Shown piece by piece: positions 1 to 9,052 of a stretch of 64,000 bases of DNA. The DNA comes from Aquisphaera giovannonii. Lineage in GTDB: Bacteria; Planctomycetota; Planctomycetia; Isosphaerales; Isosphaeraceae. Location of the stretch: positions 434,001 to 498,000 of the forward strand of contig NZ_CP042997.1 of NCBI RefSeq assembly GCF_008087625.1, read 5' to 3'. Under the pieces are notes generated by a model. The model was not told where the DNA came from. It did not search any database and saw nothing but the letters and a program-made list of their open reading frames with translations. Position 1 is the first letter of the stretch, and every line of letters starts with the position of its first letter. Both the position numbers and the translations under genes were made by a program.

Positions 1-1076
1 GCGGCGATGCGGCCGAGCTGGGAGATGAGCATCGGTTCGTCGCCGATCGAACGGGCGACGCCGAGCATGGCCCGGCAGGAATCCATCGCGCCGTCGAGGT
101 CGCCGCCGTGCGCCCGCATCGCCGCGTCGGCCCCCAGCAGCCGCGCGACGAGCCGGCAATCCTGCGTCTCCCTCAGCGGCGTGCTGACGAGGTCCCGCGT
201 CAGCTCCAGCTCGTGCCGGCCGCGACGAAACTCCGCGACCGACCGGGCGAGCCCGACGGCCTCGGCCTGGGCGTCGAGGTATCCCCGCAGCGTGGCGGCC
301 GTCTCGTCGTCCAGTCGCGTGTTCGCGGCGGCGGCGGCCATGCGATCGGCGGCCTCCGCGACCTCATCCTTGCCCGAGGGTGATCCCGGCGCCCGAGCGC
401 CGGGCCATCCTTCCGGCAGCATGGAGACCACCTCGGCAACGACAATCGCGGAATTCTCCTCATCCGGCACCGGCTCGCGGGCGGCCATCAGGTCGTCGAG
501 GCGCCAGTTCGGGTCGTCGCGGTCGCTCGCGGAGATCGCCTGGGCGAGTCGACGATCCACGTAACGCCCCGCGTATACGCCCACGCCGAATGCGATCGTG
601 AGGATGGCCGCAATTGTCGCGGCCGCGACCCAGGGCCACCGCCTCGGCCGGGTTCTCGAGGTGACGTCCGTCCTTCTCCACGGCAGGAGCCGGATCGGCC
701 GCGAGAGGAAGGCCAGCCGGCTCGCCCGGCCGGATTCCGTCGATTTCCGGCGGGCCCTCGCGACGATCGGGCCGAGCACGCCTCCGAGGATCGCCCCGTA
801 CAGCTCGCCGACCGCCAGCATCCCGGCCGCGGAGGCGGCCAGGGGATGCACCCCGAAGCCCCGCCCCGCGCCGAGGCCGAAGGCGGTCCAGGCGAGCCCG
901 GCCGTCCCCAGCAGGAGGGAGATCGGCCCGATGACGAGGGCCACCCGGCGTGCCCCGCTCCGGGCGCCGAGCAGCGACGATTGCCACAGGGACGGGGCCG
1001 CTCCCGCCGGCGGCTCGATCGCCGCCTCGGACCGGGGCGCCTCGTAGGCCTCGAGGCCGGGCTCGGGCGTGTCCAT
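1..1076 (-). CDS. Membrane protein of unknown function, 3' end cut by window edge
   Basis: The frame stays open from an ATG at 1076 to the window edge (358 codons), so the C terminus is missing. The start reads MDTPEPGLEAYEAPRSEA. Two hydrophobic segments follow near residues 45-65 (ALVIGPISLLLGTAGLAW) and 75-105 (a Gly/Ala-rich stretch containing LYGAILGGVLG). After a basic stretch comes a third helix (AATIAAILTIAFGVGVYAG, about 170-190). The rest is a soluble region rich in Asp, Glu and Arg containing REPVPDEENSAIV and, later, helical repeats such as GDLDGAMDSCRAML that resemble a TPR. The topology suggests an envelope protein with a large exposed C-terminal domain. No catalytic motif is visible and I do not recognise the family. 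A strong inverted repeat separates it from the next gene on the same strand, which lies upstream. Confidence 0.7.
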   Translation of the reverse strand, partial: MDTPEPGLEAYEAPRSEAAIEPPAGAAPSLWQSSLLGARSGARRVALVIGPISLLLGTAGLAWTAFGLGAGRGFGVHPLAASAAGMLAVGELYGAILGGVLGPIVARARRKSTESGRASRLAFLSRPIRLLPWRRTDVTSRTRPRRWPWVAAATIAAILTIAFGVGVYAGRYVDRRLAQAISASDRDDPNWRLDDLMAAREPVPDEENSAIVVAEVVSMLPEGWPGARAPGSPSGKDEVAEAADRMAAAAANTRLDDETAATLRGYLDAQAEAVGLARSVAEFRRGRHELELTRDLVSTPLRETQDCRLVARLLGADAAMRAHGGDLDGAMDSCRAMLGVARSIGDEPMLISQLGRIA

Positions 1077-1140
1077 CGTCGGGGCTCCGGCTCCATTTCG
1101 GGATGAGGTCGGCTCCCCCCGATGCTACCGGGCAGGTAGG

Positions 1141-1220
1141 CCTCGTGGGAGCCGGCTCCGCCCGGCGACCGCGCCGGCCGAGGCTCACCCGGTCGCCGGG
1201 CGGAGCCGGCTCCCACGAGG
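1141..1220. repeat. REP-like palindrome, family R1 (GAGCCGGCTCCG)
   Basis: Two perfect 31-base inverted arms (1141-1171 and 1190-1220) flank an 18-base loop. The arm core is GTGGGAGCCGGCTCC followed by GCCCGGCGACCG. Related arms recur at 15594-15630 (one arm), 51695-51825 (three arms) and, degenerate, at 43163-43240, so this is a dispersed family and not only a local terminator. The hairpin lies between two genes on the minus strand and could still act as a terminator or processing site; no T-tract follows. Confidence 0.8.
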
Positions 1221-1257
1221 GGAGCAATCCGAGGCATGAGGAAGCATCCACGGGCTA

Positions 1258-3246
1258 TCAGCGCCGGGTGTCGTCCTGCGCGGTGGCGTAGGCGTCGAGG
1301 ATGCCGGTGCGGCCGGGGTGGATGGCCTCGAGGTGGAGCTTGGACTTCACCGGGTAGGAGGGGCGCTCGCCGGCGCCGGTGAAGAGGATCAGGCGCCGGC
1401 CGTCGGGCTCGGCGAGGAGCTCGTCCACGGTCCTCAGGTCGTGCTGGGCCAGGTGCGGCAGCGCCGTGCGGAGGATGAACCGGAGCCAGCCGCCGGTGAA
1501 GGCCAGGTCCGCGGACCGGGCGGGGTCGGACGCGGCGGCGAGGTCGGAGCGGACGACGGAGAGGCTCTCGAACGGGTGCTCGCGGTTGCGCCTCAGGATC
1601 ATGGTCCGCAGCGCGAGCAGCTCGTGGGTCTCGCTGTGGCGGAAGACGACCTCCTGGACGCCCGTGCCGACGGTGATCGCCAGGACGGTGAGCAGGAAGC
1701 CGGCCAGCACGATGCGGCGGTGGACGTCCTTGCGGCGGGACCAGATCTCCAGCCGCCGGGTCAGGAGGATCGAGACGATCGCCAGGTCGAAGGCGAGGTG
1801 CACGCCCAGGGCGGTCGCCGCGCTGGCCCGGCCGTGGGCCAGGTCGCCCACGGCGCCGCGGAGGTCGGCGCTGGCCCACCACATCACGGAGAAGGCGGTG
1901 GCCGGCGCCAGGGCGATCAGCGCCCGGACCGGGATCCGCCGGTTGACCAGGTCCGCAACGGTCGAGGCGGCCAGCAGGTTCAGGGGCACGAGCAGGAGCA
2001 GGTCCATCGCCCCCCGCGGGCCGGCCGGCCAGAACGCCGGCAGCAGCGCGGCGACGCACAGCCAGAGGAGCCAGAAGGCGCCGCCGACGGTCTCCGGCGT
2101 GTTCTCGTCGTCCATCAGGCCCAGGCGGAAGGCCCGGGCGGCCCCGTACAGGCCCAGCGGCAGCGTCACCGGCGCCAGCTCGAAGAGGCGGGCCGGCAGC
2201 GACGAGGTCTCGCTCCAGGACGGGAACTCCAGCCCGGAGAGCATGTCCCAGCCGTGGGCCCGGAACATCGCGACCTGCCAGGGCACCGCGATCAGGGCCG
2301 CCAGCGCGACCACCAGCAGCGTGTCCACCCAGGCGGCGCCGAGGCGACGCGCCAGCCGTCGCGGCCAGGGCCATCGCCGGGACCGGGACGCGCCCCGGGC
2401 CCCCGGACGCGGCCGGAACGTCGGGTACAGCGACGGATCGGGGCCGATGTAGAGTCGATGCAGCGCGGCGATCGGCACCACGACCAGCCCGAAGCCGTCC
2501 AGGGTCAGCAGCGCGAGGCCCAGGCAGGCCCCCTCGGCGACCGCCCAGAACGCCGGGCGGGCCCAGGGGTCCGACCGGATGAGGTCCCTCGTCGCGCGCA
2601 GGTGCCGCCCGTAGCAGAGCAGCGCCGCGACCGTGGCGGCGACGGCCAGCGTGGTCGGCGTGGCCTCCTGCATCCGCAGGAGCAGGTTGGGGTTGAAGCC
2701 CACCAGCAGGGCCGCGGCGAACCCGACGCCCCCGCCCCGCCAGAGCCGGCCGTGGAGGTACGCGAGCATGACGATGAAGGTGCCGGCGATGTAGCTGGGG
2801 AGGACGCTGCCGATGGGGTCGTGGTCGGCGCTGAGCCCCATCCCGACGGCCGCCAGCCACGCATACAGCGGCGGTTGATAGGACACGGCGCGATACGCCA
2901 TGGCCTCGCCGGCCGGCCCGATCGCGTCGGCCGCGGGCACCTGGTCCACGAGCAGGCCGTCGTCCAGGACCGCGAGCGCCCGCAGGCCCCAGAGGGGCCC
3001 CGGCGGGGTCAGGTCCCACGAGTTCAGGGCCACCAGCCCCGGCAGGATCGCCACCAGGACGACCAGCGGGAAGAAGACCGCCGACCGCGGCGCGGGCCGG
3101 ATCAGCGGCCGGGCCGCCTCGGGCGGGCGCAAGCCCGGCGCGGGCACCGGCCCGGCCGCGGGCGGGACATCGGCCCGCATCTCCAGCCTCCGCATTCGCA
3201 CTCGTCGCGACAGACCTGCGTCCATGATCGACGCCGCTTCCGCCAT
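1258..3246 (-). CDS. Polytopic membrane protein, glycosyltransferase-39/ArnT-like (tentative)
   Basis: This 662-residue protein starts MAEAASIMDAGLSRR and has a long basic, Pro-rich N terminus. About ten hydrophobic helices follow, beginning with VFFPLVVLVAILPGLVAL near residue 60, and then a soluble C-terminal domain of roughly 150 residues. An acidic, aromatic loop follows helix 1 (DDGLLVDQVPAADAIG, then YRAVSYQPPLYAWLAAVGMG). This arrangement is typical of GT-C fold (family 39/ArnT-like) glycosyltransferases that use lipid-linked sugar donors outside the inner membrane. The assignment rests on topology and the loop, not on a decisive catalytic motif. Upstream of 3246 there is only a weak ribosome site (GTGAG), and Met8 is an alternative start. 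The neighbours do not form a recognisable glycan cluster. Confidence 0.6.
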   Translation of the reverse strand: MAEAASIMDAGLSRRVRMRRLEMRADVPPAAGPVPAPGLRPPEAARPLIRPAPRSAVFFPLVVLVAILPGLVALNSWDLTPPGPLWGLRALAVLDDGLLVDQVPAADAIGPAGEAMAYRAVSYQPPLYAWLAAVGMGLSADHDPIGSVLPSYIAGTFIVMLAYLHGRLWRGGGVGFAAALLVGFNPNLLLRMQEATPTTLAVAATVAALLCYGRHLRATRDLIRSDPWARPAFWAVAEGACLGLALLTLDGFGLVVVPIAALHRLYIGPDPSLYPTFRPRPGARGASRSRRWPWPRRLARRLGAAWVDTLLVVALAALIAVPWQVAMFRAHGWDMLSGLEFPSWSETSSLPARLFELAPVTLPLGLYGAARAFRLGLMDDENTPETVGGAFWLLWLCVAALLPAFWPAGPRGAMDLLLLVPLNLLAASTVADLVNRRIPVRALIALAPATAFSVMWWASADLRGAVGDLAHGRASAATALGVHLAFDLAIVSILLTRRLEIWSRRKDVHRRIVLAGFLLTVLAITVGTGVQEVVFRHSETHELLALRTMILRRNREHPFESLSVVRSDLAAASDPARSADLAFTGGWLRFILRTALPHLAQHDLRTVDELLAEPDGRRLILFTGAGERPSYPVKSKLHLEAIHPGRTGILDAYATAQDDTRR

Positions 3247-3495
3247 GTCTCACGCCGCCGGATCGATGCGACCCGGCCGGCCGACGCCCCCCCCGATTCG
3301 CCCCGCAGGCGGACCATAGCACAAGAGGCCCGATGGGGATAGCACGATCGCCCGGACGATCTCCCGGTCGATGGCCCCTCCCATGCGAGGAGCCATCGCC
3401 TCCCGGCGGCGGGGAACGTGGATTGGTTTCCCCGTCTTATCGGCAAGGCTCCCCGCCCGGCCGCAGGATTCCGGACCGTCGCCCCCCGGGCATGC

Positions 3496-5043
3496 TCAGG
3501 GCGTCACGGGCCTGCGATCTCCCGCTCCCTCCGGGGCGATGAGCTGATAGGTCACGAACGCGATCCGCTTCCCGTCCGGCGACCAGCAGGGGACATTGAT
3601 CGTCCCCTGGCCGCCGAAGAGCCGCGCCAGGACGTCCACACGCCGGGTGGCCAGGTCCATCCGTCGCAGGGCCACGTCCTGGTTCTCGGGGTGGCCCTCC
3701 ACACTCCTATCGTAGGTCAGGAACACCATGGTGCGGCCGTCCGGAGAGATGTGCGGGAACCAGTTGTTGAATTCATCATTCGTGACCGGCTGCTGATCGG
3801 AGCCGTCGGCGTTCATCCGCCAGATCTGCATCGAGCCGCCGCGCACGGAGTTGAAGTAGATGCGGCCGTCGGGGGCATACTCCGGCCCGTCGTCGAGCCC
3901 CGGGGCCGTGGTCAGGCGTGTCTCCGCGCCCCCCTCGGCCGGAATCGTGTAGATGTCGAACTCGCCGCCGCGGCTCCCGCAGAAGGCCAGCGTCCTGCCG
4001 TCGGGGGACCAGCCGTGCCAGTACGACGGCCCCTTCTCCGTGATCCGCCGCGGCGTCCCGCCCTCGATCGGCAGTGTGTAAATCAAGGAGTCGCGCCCCC
4101 GCGACTGGTCGCTGATGGCCAGCGTCTTGCCGTCGGGCGAGAGGCCGTGGTCGTTGTTGCAGCGCGTCGCGAACCCGGTGTCGATCGCCGCCGGCTGGCC
4201 GCCGCCCGCCGGGATCCGATAGATTCGCCCGCCGCTGTTGTAGATCAGGTTGTTCCCGTCCGCCAGCCAGTTGGGCGCCTCGATGCGCCCGGGCGTGACG
4301 TAAACGACGCTCCGGTCCGTGGACGACATCGTCATCGTCTCCAGCGTGCTGTGCAGCACCGGCTTGCCGGACGTCGAGGGCAGCGGAGACACCAGTTCCA
4401 CGTTCGAGAAGACGGCCCGCTCCACGACGTCCTTGTTGTGCGAGCAGACGGCGAGGCCCACGTAGAAGGGCTCCTCCAGGACGATCCGAGCCGCCGCGCC
4501 GGTGAAGCCGAGGGCCAGGGGGACGTCCCCGCCGGAGTCGAAGGAGAGGGTCACGTACTTGCCCCGCTTCTCGATCCGCAGCCGTCTCGGTGCCCGGGTC
4601 GAGGCCCGGACCTCCTGCGTCCGCTCGCCCTTCGCGGAGCGGAACTGGAGCGAGGTCAGGCCGTCGCCGTGCACCGCGACGTCCACGTACGCCGAGTCGG
4701 CGTCGAGGCCCTGGCGGATCATCAGGCAGGCCTTGCGGTGCGGGTCGGTCCCCTGCCCCGCGAAGGCGACGTCCGCGGCCAGCGACAGGTCGCCGGAGGC
4801 CCGCTTCCAGGCGAACTGGAAGGCATCGCGGGCGTTCCACATGTTCTCGCCGCTGCCGGCCAGCGTGTACGCATTCCGCCCCGGATCGAACGCGGCCTCC
4901 CCCGCGTGCAGGACCGCGCCGACGTCGCCGTGCCCCTCGAAGATCCCGACCGGGGCATCCGCGGCGGCCGCGGGTGCGGCCATCGGGGCACCCCCGGCAA
5001 AGGCGAGCAGAACAAGACGGATCCGCATCATCGACCGCAGCAT
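3496..5043 (-). CDS. Secreted TolB-like beta-propeller protein with N-terminal jelly-roll domain
   Basis: This 515-residue protein begins [18 protein letters not shown], a signal peptide ending near [10 protein letters not shown]. The start at 5043 has a GGGAGG ribosome site 7-8 bases upstream; the longer open frame back to 5223 is Arg/Pro-rich and not coding. Residues about 30-225 look like a concanavalin-like (DUF1349-type) domain with [16 protein letters not shown] and [15 protein letters not shown]. Residues about 245-510 hold PD40/TolB-type propeller blades: [53 protein letters not shown] and [13 protein letters not shown]. Such proteins are periplasmic or outer-membrane associated in planctomycetes, with unknown ligand. 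It is divergent from the ECF sigma gene across 185 bp. Confidence 0.8.
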   Translation of the reverse strand: MLRSMMRIRLVLLAFAGGAPMAAPAAAADAPVGIFEGHGDVGAVLHAGEAAFDPGRNAYTLAGSGENMWNARDAFQFAWKRASGDLSLAADVAFAGQGTDPHRKACLMIRQGLDADSAYVDVAVHGDGLTSLQFRSAKGERTQEVRASTRAPRRLRIEKRGKYVTLSFDSGGDVPLALGFTGAAARIVLEEPFYVGLAVCSHNKDVVERAVFSNVELVSPLPSTSGKPVLHSTLETMTMSSTDRSVVYVTPGRIEAPNWLADGNNLIYNSGGRIYRIPAGGGQPAAIDTGFATRCNNDHGLSPDGKTLAISDQSRGRDSLIYTLPIEGGTPRRITEKGPSYWHGWSPDGRTLAFCGSRGGEFDIYTIPAEGGAETRLTTAPGLDDGPEYAPDGRIYFNSVRGGSMQIWRMNADGSDQQPVTNDEFNNWFPHISPDGRTMVFLTYDRSVEGHPENQDVALRRMDLATRRVDVLARLFGGQGTINVPCWSPDGKRIAFVTYQLIAPEGAGDRRPVTP

Positions 5044-5228
5044 GCCCGATCCTCCCGGCTGGCCTGGACGTTCCCGAAGGGGCGAACCCTCGCCAGGATA
5101 CCGCCGCCGCGCCGGCCCTGCCCGGAAAATCGCCGCCCGGGTTCGTCCAACCGCCCGCCCCGCGCGTCCTGTATGGTGAGGATCGCGGACGCGACCCGAG
5201 GATTCCCCCCGGCCCGGACACATGGCCG

Positions 5229-5807
5229 ATGACCGACCCGACCGCTGACGACGACGACCCCGACGCCGAACTGGTGGCTCGCCTCCGGCGCGGCGATCGC
5301 GACGCCTTCGCGGCGCTGGTCCGCCGCTGGGACGGGCCGCTGCTGCGGATCGCGGCGCGGGTCACCGGCGACGTCCACGAGGCCGAGGAGGTCCGGCAGG
5401 CCGTCCTCGTCCGCCTCCTCCGCGCGCCCGGGGCGATCCGCGAGCCGGCCCGGCTCGCGGGCTGGCTCCGCCGCGCGGCCGTGAACGAGGCCATCGCCGC
5501 AGTCCGAGGGCGCTCTCGCCGCGAGAAGGCCGCGGGCCGCATCCGGGCCCGCGCCGCCGCCCTCGCCGCGACCGGCCCGGATCCCGCCGACGCCCTGGCG
5601 GCCCTCGACGAATCCGCCCGGCTCGCCGCGGCCCTCCGATCGTTCGAGCCCGACGAGCGGGCCCTGCTCTCGCTCCGCTTCGACGAGGGGCTGACCTTCG
5701 CGGAGATCGCCGACGCGATGGACGCCCCCGCCAGCACCGTCAAGTCCCGCGTGGCCCGGCTCGTCGCCCGGCTCCGCATCCTGCTCGCCGACGACCCAGA
5801 CGGCTGA
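5229..5807 (+). CDS. ECF-type RNA polymerase sigma factor
   Basis: This 192-residue protein starts [19 protein letters not shown]. Region 2 spans about residues 15-85 ([23 protein letters not shown], then [19 protein letters not shown], close to the usual DAEDAxQexFl motif). A charged linker follows. Region 4 spans about 130-185 ([28 protein letters not shown]), a clear sigma-4.2 helix-turn-helix. It directs RNA polymerase to a specific promoter set. The gene immediately downstream (18-bp gap) encodes a membrane protein with a short cytoplasmic N terminus that probably acts as its regulator or output. An ATG at 5222 is out of frame, so 5229 is the start. Confidence 0.88.
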   Translation: MTDPTADDDDPDAELVARLRRGDRDAFAALVRRWDGPLLRIAARVTGDVHEAEEVRQAVLVRLLRAPGAIREPARLAGWLRRAAVNEAIAAVRGRSRREKAAGRIRARAAALAATGPDPADALAALDESARLAAALRSFEPDERALLSLRFDEGLTFAEIADAMDAPASTVKSRVARLVARLRILLADDPDG

Positions 5808-5825
5808 TCGAGGCCCGACCCGGCC

Positions 5826-7163
5826 ATGGACACCCCGCACGACTGGACAGGCCCCGATGCCGACGTCGGTCCCGACCCGATCGACGAGGACCTCCTCACC
5901 CTCTTCGCCCGGACCGCGCCCGAGGTGCCGCCGACGGACCTCGACTCGCTCTTCGCGCGGGGATTACCCGAAAGGAGACGCATCATGATCCTCAGGCTCG
6001 CCGCCGGCGCCCTCACCATGGCGGCCACCGCGGTGTTCGCCTTCCTCCTGACCCCCGGGCGCAGCGCCGCGGGGGTCAGCCTGGAGGAGGTCCAGCAGAA
6101 GGTCGCCGCCACGCAGACGCTGACGTGCACGGAGACGACGCTCGTCGACGGCAAGCCGCGGGACTCGTCGCGGATGCTGGTCGTCGCCCCGTCCCTCGTC
6201 CGCGACGAGCGGGACGACGGCTATGCGATCAACGATTTCCGGGCGAGGAGGACGCTCCTCGTCCGGACGAAGGAGAAGACCGCGACGATCCTCGAGGGGG
6301 TCGCGTTCCCGATCCCCGACGAGATGAACTTCTATTCGCTCTTCCGGGAGATCGCCCGCGAGCCGCTGAGGACGCTCCCCGAACGCCATGTCGACGGCAG
6401 GCCGGCGCTCGGATTCGTCGTGAAGGTCTTCGGGCATGAGGCCACGGTCTGGGTGGACCCGGCGACCAAGCTGCCGGTCCGCGTCGAGACCGAATCGGAC
6501 GAGGGCGGGAAGCGGACGACGGGGATCATGAGCGACTTCGTCTTCGACCGCCCGCTCGACCCGTCGCTGTTCGCGATGACCCCCCCAGAAGGCTACAAGG
6601 TGGAGACCCACGGCGTGGCCGAGCTCGCCCCCGAGCCGGCCGAGCAGGACCTGGCGGCGCCGGTACTGACGCCGCTGGTGGGCATCGGCCCGGCGCGGTT
6701 CGGCATGACCGAGGCCCAGGTCGTCAAGGCCCTGGGCAAGCCCGACCGGGCGAGCACGACGGGGACCATGAGGCTCCTGTCCTACTATTCGCGGGGCTTT
6801 GAGCTGATGGTCCTCCCCGAGGGCCGGCCCAAGCACGGCCTGTTCTGGGCCGTCGCCCTCGGAAAGCATGGGTTCATGCTCAAGCTCCGCGAGTTCCGGG
6901 GCAAAACCGACCGGGGCATCGGCCTGGGTGCCACGCGTGATGATGTGGTCAAGGCATACGGCCCGCCCGATCGCGAGCACCTCTCTCGCAACAGGGACGC
7001 CTTCAAGGACGCGGCCGATCCCGACAAGCCGACCGGCCAGGCCGAGATGTCCTACGACAGGCTGCAACTGAGCTTCACCCTCTGGGAGGGCAAGGTCTAC
7101 CAGATCCGGATCATGGCCCCGCCGCCGGCGGGCGTGAAGCCGGAGGGCACGAGGGCGAAGTGA
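5826..7163 (+). CDS. Membrane-anchored LolA-like protein paired with the ECF sigma factor
   Basis: This 445-residue protein has a cytoplasmic N terminus of about 55 residues (DEDLLTLFARTAPEVPPTDLDSLF), one transmembrane helix (ILRLAAGALTMAATAVFAFLL, about 54-75) and a periplasmic part. Residues about 83-265 (VSLEEVQQKVAATQTLTCTET, then VWVDPATKLPVRVE, then MSDFVFDRPLDPSLFAMTPPEGY) match the LolA/LolB-like fold common behind planctomycete ECF sigma genes. Residues about 280-435 contain two similar halves (IGPARFGMTEAQVVKALGKPD and IGLGATRDDVVKAYGPPDRE) that look like SmpA/BamE-type repeats. The position and topology suggest an anti-sigma or sigma-linked sensor; no zinc anti-sigma motif (HxxxCxxC) is present, so that role is inferred. 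Confidence 0.75.
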   Translation: MDTPHDWTGPDADVGPDPIDEDLLTLFARTAPEVPPTDLDSLFARGLPERRRIMILRLAAGALTMAATAVFAFLLTPGRSAAGVSLEEVQQKVAATQTLTCTETTLVDGKPRDSSRMLVVAPSLVRDERDDGYAINDFRARRTLLVRTKEKTATILEGVAFPIPDEMNFYSLFREIAREPLRTLPERHVDGRPALGFVVKVFGHEATVWVDPATKLPVRVETESDEGGKRTTGIMSDFVFDRPLDPSLFAMTPPEGYKVETHGVAELAPEPAEQDLAAPVLTPLVGIGPARFGMTEAQVVKALGKPDRASTTGTMRLLSYYSRGFELMVLPEGRPKHGLFWAVALGKHGFMLKLREFRGKTDRGIGLGATRDDVVKAYGPPDREHLSRNRDAFKDAADPDKPTGQAEMSYDRLQLSFTLWEGKVYQIRIMAPPPAGVKPEGTRAK

Positions 7164-7176
7164 CCGGGGGCCGGGC

Positions 7177-7195
7177 GGCCGCGGCGATCGCGGCC
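7177..7195. terminator. Hairpin between convergent genes
   Basis: A perfect 7-base-pair stem (GGCCGCG and CGCGGCC) with a 5-base loop sits between two convergent stop codons. No T-run follows, so it is at best a weak bidirectional terminator. Confidence 0.3.
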
Positions 7196-7196
7196 C

Positions 7197-7469
7197 TCAG
7201 GCCCTGGGCGCCGGGCCGGCCCCATCGCCGAGGCGGGTGGTGTCCGTGATGTAGCCGACGGCCAGCATGCAGAGGCTGGCGGCGAAGATCATGAGGATCG
7301 CCCCGAGGAGGCGGAGGGACGGATCCGCGGGGTTGTTCGCCGCCGGCCAGGGCCCGAGCTCGCGGCCGCGGAGCGCCGTGCCGCCGAGGGCCCGGCCGCC
7401 GAGCAGGAGGCCCGCGATCGACGGGACGGACGCCACGCGGGCCTTGCGGAGCACGTCGAAACCGGCCAT
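7197..7469 (-). CDS. Small membrane protein
   Basis: This is a 90-residue protein starting MAGFDVLRKARVASVPSIAG. The start at 7469 is set by a GGGAGG ribosome site four bases upstream. It has one weak hydrophobic segment (VPSIAGLLLGGRALGG) and one clear helix near residues 53-73 (LRLLGAILMIFAASLCMLAVGYI). The C terminus is DTTRLGDGAGPAPRA. It lies 65 bp downstream of the coiled-coil gene on the same strand and may be cotranscribed with it. The family is not recognised. Confidence 0.6.
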   Translation of the reverse strand: MAGFDVLRKARVASVPSIAGLLLGGRALGGTALRGRELGPWPAANNPADPSLRLLGAILMIFAASLCMLAVGYITDTTRLGDGAGPAPRA

Positions 7470-7534
7470 GGGACCTCCCCGCGACGGGGCCTGAAGGGGC
7501 GTGACGACGATCCGCGGAGGTGCGGCGAGCCCGC

Positions 7535-8902
7535 TCAATTCATCGAGGGGTGCCGGGCCCCCGTGCCATTCCCCGCGTAGGCCCGGTCCAGGTTGCGCCG
7601 CAGGGCGTCCAGCCGCGGCCCGCCGGCGATGTACCGACGGTAGGGATAGGCCAGGCGGAGCAGGTCCACGTCGCTCGGCCCCGTCTCCGCGACCGATCGG
7701 TCCAGCAGCTCCAGGAACCGCTCCATGCCCTCCTCCGGCAGGTGCGCCCGGGTCATGAACTGCTTCAGGTCGACCAGGGCCCGCGACGCGGTGGCCACGG
7801 CCGTCGAGGCGGAGGAGAGGGACGCCGGCGGCCCCGCCGGCCGGGCCGCGGGCGCCGCGGCGGCCTGCGCCGGGGCGCCCGCCGAGGGCGCGGACGCCGG
7901 GGCCGCGGGTGCGGGCGCGGGCGACGCCGGGGGAGCGGGGGAAGCCGGGGGCGTCGCCGTCGTCGCCGTCGCCGTCGTGGCGGGCGGCGAGGAGGCCGCC
8001 GCGCCGGCCGCCTCGCGGCTGCGACGGCCCGCCTCGATGGCCTGGACGAGCTGCTCCTGGGCCTCCGCCACGTAGGCGTTCCAGTCGGTGGAGAAGTCCT
8101 GGCGGAAGGCCTCGATGTAGCCGGGCTCGTACTGGCGGGACAGCCACTTCAATTGATGGAAGACCCGGTGCCCCAGGGCCTGGAGCTCCTCGGTGGTGTC
8201 GCTGTCGCGCTCGTGGGCCGCCTGGTAGCAGCGGAAGCGGCCGATCCAGACCTTCAGCCGGGCGTACTGCTCCAGCTTGCCGAGGTTCGCATACGCGTTC
8301 AGGCCGGCGTCCACCTCGTGCGCCAGGAGCTGGAGCTGGCCGCCGGGGAAGTGGCCCTCCGCGTCCCAGAGCAGGCGGTCCTCGGCGGCGAACCGCTCGG
8401 CCAGCTCCGGCAGCAGGCGGTCGAGCTCCTTCCGGAGCGCCCGATACTGATCCAGGGCCACCCGCAGCTCGCGCCGGGCCTCGTCCACCTCGCGCGTGAC
8501 CTCCTCGATATCGGCCCGCGACTGCTTGCGGACCCGCTCGATCTCCGCCTGCGAGGTCGAGATCAATTGCTCGGCGTCGCCCTGCGACTCCAGCGACGAC
8601 TTGAACTGGGCGAGCTTCCGGACCAGGTCCTTCAGGAGCTGCTCGTCGGCGTCCGCCTGCTCGAGCGCCTTGAGGCTCGCCGGGCGGACCGTCCTCATCC
8701 GCTCCACGGCCCGGCGGGCCCGCGACTCGGCCGTCCGGAACTGCTCCGCGGCGTGCTGGATCTCACCCTCGATCTTCCGCGCACGGGTCTTCGCCTCGGC
8801 CTGGCGGACTAGCTCCGCCAGCCGTTCCAAGGATGGAGTCATGTTGGATCTCGTCGTTTCGCTAGGAGGGGGAGTAGGTCGCGACGGGCCTCGGGAATCC
8901 AT
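7535..8902 (-). CDS. Long coiled-coil protein of unknown function
   Basis: This 455-residue protein is helical and charged. Residues about 20-190 form an almost uninterrupted coiled coil (LERLAELVRQAEAKTRARKI, then IERVRKQSRADIEEVTREVD). A mixed helical domain follows (about 190-290, with LQALGHRVFHQLKWLSRQYEP), then a low-complexity Ala/Pro/Thr linker (about 295-365), then a C-terminal segment of about 80 residues (DLKQFMTRAHLPEEGMERFLELLD). The start at 8902 has GGGAGG eight bases upstream; Met21 (8842) has none. No signal peptide or membrane helix is visible, so it is probably cytoplasmic. It lies downstream of the sigma-54 activator on the same strand. Confidence 0.75.
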   Translation of the reverse strand: MDSRGPSRPTPPPSETTRSNMTPSLERLAELVRQAEAKTRARKIEGEIQHAAEQFRTAESRARRAVERMRTVRPASLKALEQADADEQLLKDLVRKLAQFKSSLESQGDAEQLISTSQAEIERVRKQSRADIEEVTREVDEARRELRVALDQYRALRKELDRLLPELAERFAAEDRLLWDAEGHFPGGQLQLLAHEVDAGLNAYANLGKLEQYARLKVWIGRFRCYQAAHERDSDTTEELQALGHRVFHQLKWLSRQYEPGYIEAFRQDFSTDWNAYVAEAQEQLVQAIEAGRRSREAAGAAASSPPATTATATTATPPASPAPPASPAPAPAAPASAPSAGAPAQAAAAPAARPAGPPASLSSASTAVATASRALVDLKQFMTRAHLPEEGMERFLELLDRSVAETGPSDVDLLRLAYPYRRYIAGGPRLDALRRNLDRAYAGNGTGARHPSMN

Positions 8903-9052
8903 GGGGGCATCCTCCCGCCGCCATCCCGGCGGCCCGGCTGGGCCGGCGCCGGGGGTCGCGTGATCGTGTTTAATTGCGTAAATATTTTCTCGGTTTTGGG
9001 CAGGCTTGGCCGTGAGGGCCCGCGCCCCGGGCGGGTCGGCTCCACGAATTCA

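Noticed and set aside
488-3322. A 944-codon minus-strand frame spanning two genes
   Set aside because: It is a GC-driven shadow of the membrane-protein genes; its composition (Arg/Pro/Gly runs) is non-coding and it crosses the R1 palindrome.
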